Source: Ditylenchus dipsaci
Taxonomy: Eukaryota; Nematoda; Chromadorea; Rhabditida; Anguinidae
DNA length: 64,000 nt
NCBI GenBank assembly: GCA_004194705.1
Contig: SADC01000095.1
Coordinates: forward strand, 1 to 64,000
Direction of reading: 5' to 3'
In this document: piece by piece, positions 1 to 10,100 of the stretch
How the letters are laid out: the number at the start of each line of letters is the position of its first letter
Position numbering within the stretch: position 1 is the first letter of the stretch
Made by a program: the position numbers and the translations under genes
The notes under the pieces: model-generated
Databases searched by the model: none
Seen by the model: the letters and a program-made list of their open reading frames with translations, nothing else
What the model was told of the DNA's origin: nothing

Positions 1-1550
1 TTTTCAAACATAAGATTTTATTACAGCTTTAATTTTCTGTTTCTGCAAAAGTCTTCCTGATGTATGGTCCTTGTTCTTTTCTTACCTTACTTTTAATGGC
101 GAAAACCCTTAACTGGCTAGGATATCATTTTCATTTATGGTTCCGATTTCAGTCGTGCCTTAAGTTTGAGGTAGTTAAAAGGTCTTTCATGCGTGAGGTG
201 TCGACTTTCGACTTAAAAGTCGAAAGCGATACGTTCGATATTTTTTAGGCCGTTTTTTACTAGAGTGTGAATCTGATTTTACATTATGCTATAAATCGAC
301 CAAGGGTTGCCGACTTCAGCTAGGTAGAGTCCAGGGGTGGGTAGGAATTAAAAAGGGCTAGTAATGGAGGGGGGGCTGTATTAAGTGTAGTGTGTTTGTG
401 CAATTCCACAAATATTTATTTACATCACTAGCGAAATACAAGCAAAATATAGGCTAAATTACAGCCAATAAAAGGGGGGGCATTAATAGAGAGCCGAATA
501 GATACAGCCGAAGGTAGCGAAGAGGAACCAATCGGAGAGCCCATGAGAAGGAATCGAAGAAAATCACAAAGTTAAGATTGATTGAAAGTGATCGGCCGCC
601 CCAAGGCCTGCAGAAAAGGGCGGATCAGTTGATCCAATACATATACATGATCAGAAAGAAGGGAGGCTGATCAGGCCATACATATACAGAAGGGAGCGAG
701 GGCGGATAGCCGAGACGGCAGAAAAAAAAGCGGCAGAAAAAAGAAGGAAGAATCAGGCGCAGGATATGGATATCCAGGAATGCGCAGAAAAAGACGTGAG
801 AAAGTAGAGCCATCAGATGGCTGCAAAACAATACAGGGTATGGGCTAGATTTTGCAGAACAGATACAGGGTGGGCGATAATTAGAAGAAAATAGACCGAA
901 AGAGTGAAAAGAGCGAAAAAAGGGGTACAAAATAGGTAAAATAGGGGTAAAAAGTGGGCAAATTTACATAAAAAATACGCAAAAAATACCTAAAATTACT
1001 ATTTACTAATTATGCATGGACGAACGGCGATTCTTGTCCATAGGTCCTGTAGAATCGTGGCTCCAGACGCGACAGTGCTCACTTTTTAATTTTAAGTATA
1101 TGTTGTAAATCAGATTTTCACTCCGATGACTAGGATCGGCCTTAAATAATTTCGACGTTTCGACTTTCGCTGTAGTTTTTGTGAAAGTCGACAACCCTAT
1201 TCATGCGGTTAAAGTACCATCCAGTGTTAACGCCAAGAGCCTGAGGATAATTTCGACACCAAATTTGTAAATAAAAGAAGATGAAAAAAGGGTGTACACT
1301 CAGTGGAAGTCGAACCTGTGACCTAAGGCGATGCGTATATTTAGTTCCCCCTTTAAGTTTGTAAAAGTGTTTGCAAAAAAAGAATTATGATGTGAAAAAT
1401 TAACAAGCATAACTTGAATATAGATAACCAGTGAACAAAACGTGAAAAAACAAGGCTCAGACGAAAAAATGTAGTTGATATAGCAAAAGTATTTGATTTC
1501 GCGCCATTAAACAGGTTTTCCTTAAGCAGGTTTTCACCTAGCCTTATCTG
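1..1550. other. Gene-free flank with dispersed-repeat fragments
   Basis: I see no convincing exon here. About 1230-1345 matches a dispersed repeat seen again near 41090-41225, sharing TTGTAAATAAAAG and a stretch ending GAACCTGTGACCTAAG. Its reverse complement contains GGTTCGACTTCC, a tRNA B-box (T-arm) sequence, so it may be a degraded tRNA-derived SINE. The ORF-like stretches are low-complexity or lie on purine-rich strands and are not supported as genes. Confidence 0.4.
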
Positions 1551-1757
1551 CAGGGCTCCGAATCGTCCTTTTTAAAAAGATTTGTCCTTTTTTGGCACCC
1601 AAATCTTTTTTATTTTTGAAAATTTAGTCAAAATCTTTTTTTTTCGTTTCAAAATGGCAACAAGCACTGGATAAAATGACCCTTTACTTCAAAACTAGTC
1701 AAAATGTCCTTTTTTACCGAAATGTCCTTTTTTTGAAATTTTTCATTCGGAGCCCTG
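1551..1757. mobile_element. hAT-like MITE with TGTCCTTTTTT words
   Basis: The element begins CAGGGCTCCGAAT and ends ATTCGGAGCCCTG, a near-perfect terminal inverted repeat. It is flanked by the 8-bp direct repeat CTTATCTG at 1543-1550 and 1758-1765. CAGGG termini plus an 8-bp duplication are hAT hallmarks. The arms carry repeated TTGTCCTTTTTT words on one strand. At 207 bp it has no coding capacity. Confidence 0.85.
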
Positions 1758-2108
1758 CTTATCTGCCATATGCAGTTAACCGCTTTATAGTTCAACTCTC
1801 ACTATAGTGCGATTCTTGATATAGTGCGGTTTTTCGGCGTCCTCAGCGACCGCACTATAGCAAGAGAGGACTGTATGACTTTGTTGGAAACCAATTTGAA
1901 AAATCCGTACAGAAGTTCAATGATTAGGAAAAAATGAACTGGCGGGCACCACCTATGATAGCGTGGGGCATGCCTCTTTAGTATAAAATTCGTCGACTAA
2001 AAGCATAGTTGTTCAGAAATAGTCAGGAATCAAAATAAAAACGGAAGATAATTTTTGCCAAAAAATTATGGCTTAATAAGGTCATGGTTTCTAATCAAGA
2101 TTATTGTA

Positions 2109-2330
2109 CAGTAGACTCCCGATCTAGTGACTACCCAAAAGTTCGTTCTCGCGCCGGGTCCAAGACTTTTTTACACCGATTTTTGAAATCTTTTGTCACT
2201 TCTGATTCGTCAGTCTAGTTCAAAATATCGCAAGGATTCCGATTTTGCCAATCGTTTCTAAAAGATACTTCAGATTTGGCCCTGGGTGGGTACGAACTTT
2301 TGGGGTGTACACTAAATCGGGAGTCGACTC
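2109..2330. mobile_element. pogo-like MITE, intact copy
   Basis: It begins CAGTAGACTCCCGAT and ends ATCGGGAGTCGACTC, flanked by TA on both sides as expected for pogo/Tc1-mariner insertion. Its centre contains GATTCCGATTTTGCCAATCG. The related copy starting at 47274 is split at exactly this point by the element at 47411-49208, so this copy preserves the unoccupied site. Confidence 0.75.
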
Positions 2331-2637
2331 TAATAGATTATTTAAATCGTCCCGCTGAAATTAATTAGGCATAAAATTCAAAAACAAATCTTTGGTATTT
2401 TTTTTATCAAAACACAAAGATTCTCAGAAAAAATACCATTCATTGTCGCTTGACAGGGCTGGATGCGTTTTCTGTTTTCTTCGTATTTCGGCTTTCTGTT
2501 TTCGGGTGCTGATTTTTTCCCCGAAAAATCAGAAAAATTGCATGATTTTCTATTTTCAGAAAAAAAAGTTTTAGTTTTGTATTTTGTGTAGTATTCCCGG
2601 ATTTTTTTTGTTTCTGGCTTATAGTATCTTTTCCAAC

Positions 2638-2982
2638 CTGAAGATTTTGCATACTATCGGCTAATGGCACACTATTATCCCTATTGTCGCAGTGAAATCT
2701 ATTGTCCATCGAGTTGAATGCTGGAAGGGGTGGAAAGGTCAGATGAGCTGGTTTGCTTGGCGTTATCTCATTGCTAGTTATTTTTGCCCTGCTTCGAGGC
2801 TTGGGTACAGGCATGGCTGGATCAACTTCTCCAGCTTCATAATTTCCTTCAAGATACATTCTGAAATTTGAAATATTTCGAAAAAAGTTTAAAGATCGTT
2901 CGTACCCATTTGATGGGCCTCCTTTAGCTGAATTCCTAGGTTTTGGCACTGGTTGACATGTAAATGACGTTTCACTGTTCAT
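2638..2982 (-). CDS. Partial gene: protein with two PVPKPR motifs (two exons)
   Basis: Two minus-strand exons join in phase. The first ends at 2906 (AATGG before donor GTACGA); the second runs from 2860 (after TTTCAG) to 2638 (CAG before donor GTTGGA). The intervening intron is 46 nt. The first exon may begin at ATG 2982 or at an acceptor near 2975. The translation contains QPVPKPRNSAKGG and, after the splice, MPVPKPRSRAK, two copies of a proline-basic motif of the SH3-ligand type. A flexible Ser/Pro-rich segment ends in SMQNLQ. The phase-2 junction is compatible, which is the main support. I find neither the upstream nor the downstream exons, and I do not recognise the family. It could be the proline-rich tail of a signalling protein. 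Confidence 0.45.
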
Positions 2983-3596
2983 TACAGGGAATTCATCAGG
3001 CAGAAAACAAAAAAGCAATGATTTTGTCTTTTCATTATGAAAAATTGCAAGAAAGAGTGTTATCGGGAAGACAATGCATCAGGGGAAGGGAGGGTGACTC
3101 TTCACCTCTTAATACCACCAAAATGGAATGCAAATGAGGCAATTGGTAAACATATATCAAAAAATCGATTGCAAAAAGCTTGTAAAAAAAAAAAATACTG
3201 TGAAAGAATCCTCAAATATGTTTCCAGAACTAACAAAAATTTGAGAAAAATAAGTTTGAGTCTATCCTCAAATTGAAAGTTCTCTCGGTCGTAAGCTTTA
3301 AAATAAGAGACGAACTAAAGCTTTTTCGGATTAGGCTTCAGCAAAGGTAAACCACCGCACGTTAGGACGTACTAAAACACGTTTTTCTAACCAGAAAAAG
3401 CAAGAAAAACGAATCCTCGATCATATGCACCAAAACTATTAAATAATTGTACCCAGTCGTTGTATCAATTCGTAATTGTATCCAGTCGTTGTACCCAGTC
3501 ATAATGTTTACCCAGTCGCAGATCAGTCATCGTCCAGAGTGTAGCTCGGACCTTGACGCCCATTTTAGCACTGGAAAGGCTGACTGTGCCGATCTA

Positions 3597-3843
3597 CCGT
3601 ATTTTCTGTATTAAACGTCCCCCCCCCTACAGTTAACTTTTTTTCAAATTTGTTTTGCTTTTTGAATCCTAATATTGTATACTTTTTCGAAACGTACGAC
3701 CACTCATTTTGTAGAGCTTGTAAAGTTCTACAAAATGAGTGGTCGTACGTTCTGAAAAATATACAATATTAGGTTTAAAAAAGCAAAACAAATTTGAAAA
3801 AAGTTAACCGTAAGGGGGCCCGTTTAATAGAGAAAATACGGGA
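3597..3843. mobile_element. Long hairpin MITE (CCGTATTTTCTGTATTAAACG ends)
   Basis: The element is almost a perfect palindrome. The left arm (ACAGTTAACTTTTTTTCAAA ... CGACCACTCATTTTGTAGA) is mirrored by the right arm (CTACAAAATGAGTGGTCG ... AAGTTAACCGTAAG). Only a few bases separate the arms near 3720. A degraded half-copy of the right arm is at about 22155-22275, inside the first large SPNS intron. Confidence 0.8.
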
Positions 3844-4101
3844 TACCGTATTTCCTCTAATAGTACCCCTCCCTCTAATAGTAGCCCTTCTGAAAATCAG
3901 CCTATTTAGGCTGATTTTGCACCCCTCTAATAGTAGCCCCTCCCCTAGAGGGGGGTTGAAAAATAGTAGCCCCCCTGAAAATCAGCCTATTTAGGCTGAT
4001 TTTGCACCCCTCTAATAGTAGCCCACCCTCTAATAGTAGCCCCCCTAGGAGGGGGGTTGAAAAATAGTAGCCCATTGCCTGCTATTAGAGGAAATACGGT
4101 A
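3844..4101. mobile_element. MITE of the CCGTATTTCCTCTAAT family
   Basis: It begins ACCGTATTTCCTCTAATAG and ends CTATTAGAGGAAATACGGT with TA at both edges, abutting the previous hairpin. Inside are two tandem copies of a unit containing CTGAAAATCAGCCTATTTAG and CTCTAATAGTAGCCC. The same termini recur at 15107, 17882, 25895, 31480, 44976, 49300 and 60959, so this is one of the commonest families here. Confidence 0.8.
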
Positions 4102-5284
4102 CGTTTTGTGCAGAACTTCACCCTAAACACGATGTCTGTAAAAAATGTTGGAAACAGAAGGGATTCGAACGGCTAAATCAGCTTGTGAAGTTGTTTTACG
4201 AACTTCTTCACATTTTTTCACCTTTCAAAAAATCCACAGTTCTGACACTAAATTCGTGTTCAGCTTATTTGACTTACCTGTGAAACTGCTTTAAAATATT
4301 AAAGTTACTGTCAAATTTGCTCTCAAGATAATAAACACTTGATTTCCAAAAAGAGCAAATCGGAATTTCGCCGCAAAAAGTCGGAATTTCGAAGCAAATA
4401 GTCGGAATTTCGCCGCAAATTTATATTTTCCCTTTTTTCTCTCGAATTTTTTTAATTTTTTCAAAAACTAATAGCGCCACCAGGTAGCCCTGCGATTCTT
4501 ATTTCTCACAAGGTATTGTTGAGTGCAAGGTCTTTGCAAAATGTAGAACAAAAAGGTCGAAGTAGGCAAAAATTAAGGCGAAAACACAATAAGGAGACTG
4601 TTAGCGGATGCTAAATCAGATTTTTCACACGGAAATGGCGATAATTTTTTTTATTTCAAAATTATTCTGTTGGTGCCATCTTGTAGCTGAGATCCAGGGC
4701 TACTAGATGAGCTATTGATTAAGTAGATTTAATAGTAGATAATGATAAAGTAGATAGTTTTTCTAAAAAACAGCTAAAAAATTAAGTTGAAAAATAAAGA
4801 ATCCGCCCAAGCATCACACTCAAATCGAGTTAAGATTCTTAAAATTTTATCTGAGTTTTTAAAGCAATATTTTTCAATCAATAGCTCATTTGGTAGCCCT
4901 AAACCTCAACTACATGATGTAGAAGATATATAAGCGACTGGAAAATAAAAAACCACACAATAAAAAAGTGAGGATTCTGTTTCGGAGATTCTTGGTGAGT
5001 AGTCTGTTTTAGCATCAGCAAACAGCCTCCTCATTCTGAATGCGCCTTTATCTTCTTGTTTCGTAATTTTAGGTATTCTGCACCAAGTGACACAGCGTCA
5101 CAAACAAGAATCACAGAGCTACCAGATAGTAGCTCCAGATATTACTTTTAAAAAAGTTAACAAAAATTAACAGAAAAGAGCGAATGGTGCCAAACATGTC
5201 AGATACATAAATTTGAGTCAGCACTTACTAGCAAATTCTTAAAAACTTCTAATTTTTTGATCATGAAGAAAAATTCAAAAAAGT
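4102..5284. other. Gene-free, degraded repeat sequence
   Basis: No exon is supported. At 4360-4430 there is a short array of AGTCGGAATTTCGCCGCAAA words. It is followed by a weak dyad (4480-4710, GGTAGCCCTGCGATTCT ... ) resembling the hairpin core of the elements at 47411 and 50483. It is probably the remains of one such foldback element. A tRNA-like T-arm (GGGATTCGAACGG, 4159-4171) is also present. Confidence 0.35.
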
Positions 5285-5570
5285 GGCGCTACCGGAGTAT
5301 AACACCCCCCCCCCCCCAAATGAAATTTTTTTTAAAGTGTTTCCAAACACCCTATATCGACCTAAAATGGTCTCAGAAGCTCAAAAAAGGCATTATTTTT
5401 GAGTTCTAGTCAATAAAAAATTGAGTTTTGGGACCACCCAAAAATACATATTTTGACCGTTTTTGAAGGGATTTAAGTCTGTATTAGGGTGGAAATAGAC
5501 CGAAAATGGGCCAATTTAGAACAAAAAGGAAGATGTGGATTACACTCCGATGGGTTATACTCCGGTAGGG
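5285..5570. mobile_element. MITE with CTACCGGAGTAT ends
   Basis: It begins GGCGCTACCGGAGTATAAC and ends GTTATACTCCGGTAGGG. A C-run follows the left end. The interior (AAGTGTTTCCAAACACCCTATAT) recurs at 11935-12535 and 30850-30960. No coding capacity. Confidence 0.65.
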
Positions 5571-7147
5571 TCAAAAAGTCAAAAAGTCCACAATCAAAAC
5601 CAACTCATAATCGCGAAAAAATGATTTTTTCTCATTTTTAGCTTAAGATTTTTAATGGTTGTTTGACACTGAAACTATATTTGTACTGTGTTGAGACAAG
5701 ATTTTCAACAATGCTTCAGACAGAAACAAAAGGGACAAAAATCAGAATAAGACTCATACAGATGAGGTCTGGGATTGTTAAAACAATTAACGAATTTATC
5801 CAATAAATATATATTTAGATAGAATGCCATCGTCAAGTAAAGTTCTGTGTCCAGCAAAATTCTGTGAGAATGGTTAACAGAACCCTTACAGTCTATGCAT
5901 AAATATCAAAATCATATAGAACATTCATTACTGATTTTGGACAACTGTTGGTACTTTATCAATATGGTTGAAATAAAAAAATTGTTGAATTGATGGACGT
6001 GTGGTGCAGTTGGTAAAGGCGCTGCCATGTTTGAAAAAATTCAAATTTTGTTTTCATTAACTATTTTCTTGACTCTTGCACATATATCACCTCGTCAGGT
6101 AGACGGGATGAAGCGACAAAACTTTTCAAATTTTTCATTCTAATCTAAAAAATTTAGCATTTAAAAAACCTACTCGCTAGTGCTAATAACACATTTGTAT
6201 ATCGGGCTTGCTTGGTACTATTCGATCGCCTATTTTCTGGCAAGCATTTTAAAAAAAAGTTTGGCAAAATTATTTGAAGAAAACAGAAAGTTATAGATTA
6301 AAACAACTCGGCGAAAATTTTTTTGAAAACTCAAAGAAAATTTTGTCCTTCTCAGCTCCCTGTCTTTTTTAGATTTTTTAGAAGACAAATGTTTGGTAAA
6401 AATTAACAAAGAAAGGAAAAACATTAGGCCATTTTTTTGATAAAATTTTAAACTCCTTGGTGCCGCCTGTTGTTGTGGCTAGGTTTGCGTAGAAAAAAGT
6501 TGATGTAAGTGAAGGTAAAAAAGTGTCTTACGTAAATAACCCAAATATTCATGTCATTTTTAGATATTTAGGATTAAATTTTTTGTGTTGGGAATCTTTA
6601 TTACTCACAACGAAGGGATCCTGACTGTGACCTGGGGTTTTTTCGATAATTTTTTTATACGCATATTCTTGTAGAGCGTGCCCAAATCCCATTTGAATTT
6701 GGCTCCCGCCTCTGAAACTCAATAAAAATTTTAAGCATGACACATGGCCCAAGGGTCAGATATGAAAAACCATGATATTGGTATCGAGGTGTTTTTAGAA
6801 CTTTGAGTGACCCTTCTACCACATTTTGTGGACCTTCAGAGCTAGGAAGCCAGATTTGTCAGGAACTTAAGAACGCTCTACAAGAATACGCAGAAAAAAA
6901 ATTGTCATCGAATTTCCCCCAAGTCATAGTCAGGATCCCTCCCTTGTCATTTATTTTTCTAATCTTATTTGGACGCAATAAGCTAGTTAGTGGTTGTTCA
7001 AAAATAATTCAAACACATATTTGTCTCACAATGATTGGCTCACGTGCTAAATTCAAAGCTTTATTTTCAAACATTTCCAGTTTATTTTTTCTTTAGCTTT
7101 TTTCTTTTCTTTTACAAGCAAATTAGCAACCAAAACAGGTTATAGAA
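5571..7147. other. Gene-free region upstream of the 7148 gene; inverted repeat and tRNA-like fragment
   Basis: About 6550-6750 and 6800-6950 are imperfect inverted copies of one sequence (TCTTGTAGAGCGTGCCC against ACGCTCTACAAGAATACG). This explains the opposed pseudo-ORFs on both strands. At 5996-6034, GTGGTGCAGTTGGTAAAGG resembles a tRNA D-arm/A-box without a cloverleaf around it. No promoter motif can be assigned. Confidence 0.4.
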
Positions 7148-10100
7148 ATGCAAGACAGTGATGATGAGTCCGATTGTGCTTCTTCTTCTGCGACTACTGC
7201 CGTGCCTCTTACTGCTGATGAAATTGTTGACATCAAAAGAGGAATTTTGTTCCTTGGCAAAAATGATCGAAATATTTTTAATCTATTTGGGTGGAAACAG
7301 CTAAATTTTACACAAACTGTAAACTCTAAATGCAAACGACAATGGAAAGGGCCAAGACATCCCAGTCTCACCGAAATGCTCAGACTTAGGCAAGTGGGTA
7401 AATTTTTATAAACACTAAAGCCCTGATTTTGATAATTATCAAGCCTTTTTGTACTAGCATTTTTTGACCAATATATTTTTTATCAATGATGGCTCGTTCA
7501 CGGACTGCGACTTAGACTGAGACTAAGACTTAGATTGAAACTAAAGAGTGTTCGTAGAGCCAAAGTAGTTTCAGTCTAAGATGTTCACCGACTCAGATTT
7601 AGACTAAGAAATCGGTAAGAACGGCTTTGTTTTACATATCCACAATATATACACAATTTTCATTAATTTCTTTGTTCAAATAATTTCTTCCTGAAAATTT
7701 CTTCCTCTGTGCTAACGACACCATTAAAAATTTCGACAAGCTTTCTCCTAATGTCTTTTGCATTGGCGACTTATTTGGATGCACTGGTGCCTTATTCTAC
7801 GCAAATTCTAAGAATCCAGCCCGTTTCCTCATTCATCTCTTCAGTGAGGAAATTCTGGAGCACAGAGATGTCCCAAACTATGTCGTCAGCCATCTCATGT
7901 GAGCATTCGATCGGCTTCAACAAAATCATCCACTTAAAAGAAAAATTTTGGGACGCAATGACCCTTTAAACTAGTTAAACGAAAAATTTTGGGACGCAAC
8001 CAACTCGTCAACTGAAAATTGGATTTAACTGCCTCCCTTAGTTTAATTAAATTTTTCGTTGGCGAGTTTTGCCATTGGTTAACGAGATTTGAGTACTGCA
8101 TTTACGAGATTTGACGATGGCGAGTCTTTTGCGTGGGGGAGTTTTTTGTTGACGAGACGGTTGAGTCCCATTGGGTCTATTAAACCGGTGTAGGTGTTAA
8201 GTTTCTATGGATAAAAGAAGTATTTGGTAAAAAAAAGGCTTGATAGTCCAAAATCGATTTTTTCTTATTTCAATGAATTCAGCTAAATCCATCTAAAAGC
8301 AATCCACTGTCCAAGCTCAGCTACAGCAAACGGCTCTACTCAATCAATGTTCTGAGGCCATGTTTTCAGCAAAAAGTGGACTTTTGTAAAAACACTAAGA
8401 CGTGTAATTCTACAAAATTTCGTCGTGCTCGTCTAGACAAAAAGTGTGTTTTTCAGTAGAGATGGGCACGGGAGGAGTATAGAAATTTTAAAAAAAATTT
8501 AAATTTTTTTACGTATACTTTGTATTCATACATGCAGAAAGATTATCCACTCGCTCACAAATTTATTAAAAATTCAGTCTCCTTTTTCTAGAAGCATATA
8601 TCTCGGTCTCTCTCATGACTCATGTCTATTGGCTCAAATGTCTATCCAAGTGGCTGATCCTTTAGTTTTGCAATCTTCCGTTTCTGCAGCCATTTGGAAC
8701 ACGGTGGAAGGGGGTGTTGAAGAAGCTCCGATCTCTTTAATTGTTCATTGTGTGAGTCCCCTGCATCTTCTACCTGTAAGTTAGCTACCCCTCCCTCAGT
8801 CCTACTTTCTCTAAAATGTGCTTTCCAGGCGTTTGTGGTTGATTTAGGCAGGCGTTCTGTGTTCTCAGTGTTTTACATGGGCTTCCCAATGAATTCCAGC
8901 TTTCTGGCATCAGTCTCTTTCCGCAACAATGACCACAAATATTTCTCAGAGTCAACTGTTTACAACGATACAGTCGGACTGGACTTCGTACTTTTTTCGC
9001 ATAACCTACACGTTTCAATGCAAGCTGTGGTCTCATTCACCTACAGAAAGTGGCATTTATGCAGCAGGTTTGTAATTTAATGGGACATACAAGTGCGTGA
9101 CACTGCATTCACGGTGGGCACCAGCAATTATTCAAAAAAATTCCTCGTTACCACTCGTTTCAACTCAAATCTGACATTTATGACCTTATCCTACTTTTAA
9201 AAAGTAGGCAGAAAACTTTTGTAGGAACAGGTAGAACGCTTACAGCCGACTCCCTCCATGGTGCACACCCAAGGGACCGACCCCAGGTGTGCACTTTGGA
9301 GGGGGTGCACTATGGCGGATGTGCACTATGAAGAGAGCTATTTTTGCTCGAACTTTGTGTGCACTATAGAGTGTGTGCACTATAGAGGGGTTTTCCATCC
9401 AAAACAAATAATGTTATTCTTGAAAGCCAAAACAGGACAAGCGCAAACTGCTTCTTGGCAGCATCTTTTAAACAAGACACTGGATTTTAAAGGTTTCTAT
9501 TAGACATTGGTATTCTAGTTTCTACGACATCTTTTTTAATTTTGCCGATCGGTTTTGTGAATGACAAAAATTTTGCCGAAAAGAAGAAAGAAAGGGTTGA
9601 CGTTAAATCGAGTACCCGCGGGTCTTTTCGGCAAAACTTTTTTCTTTCGCAAAAACCATCGGCAGCATCAGAATCCTTGCGATATTTCCGATTAGACTGA
9701 CCGAAGACAACTGGCAAAAGGTTCCAAAACATAAGGTAAAAATGTGTCGGACCCTAGGTGGAACGAACTTAAGAGGGGTGACGTTAAATCGAGGGTTGAC
9801 TGTACAGTCGACGCTCGATTTAACATACACCCGATTTAACATACGGTTGAAAAACATTTGGTTGGTCTGATTGAAATACAGGGTGGCGCAACATAAACGC
9901 ATGAATGAATTTTCGCCATAACTTTTTAAATTTGAAGTACTTTGACGAGATTCTTTTTTATTCAAAAGCTGAATGAATGAGAAATCGAATGATACCAAAC
10001 TTTTTGATTTTCGTGTTTGTTATCACTGTTAAAACATGTTTGATTGAAAATTTATTTTTTCTTCTTTTAGCCATGGTCTACAGTGCTCAAGAGAAGGCAA

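Noticed and set aside
625..930. 101-aa minus-strand ORF with hydrophobic Phe/Pro/Ser stretches
   Set aside because: It is the complement of a purine-rich stretch (GAAAAAAG/GGAAG words). No splice context or recognisable domain.
8592..9067. TMEM231-like membrane protein, from a loose match around the segment ending FTYRKWHL
   Set aside because: No transmembrane helices in the expected places, and neighbouring exons of the same reading frame do not fit that family.
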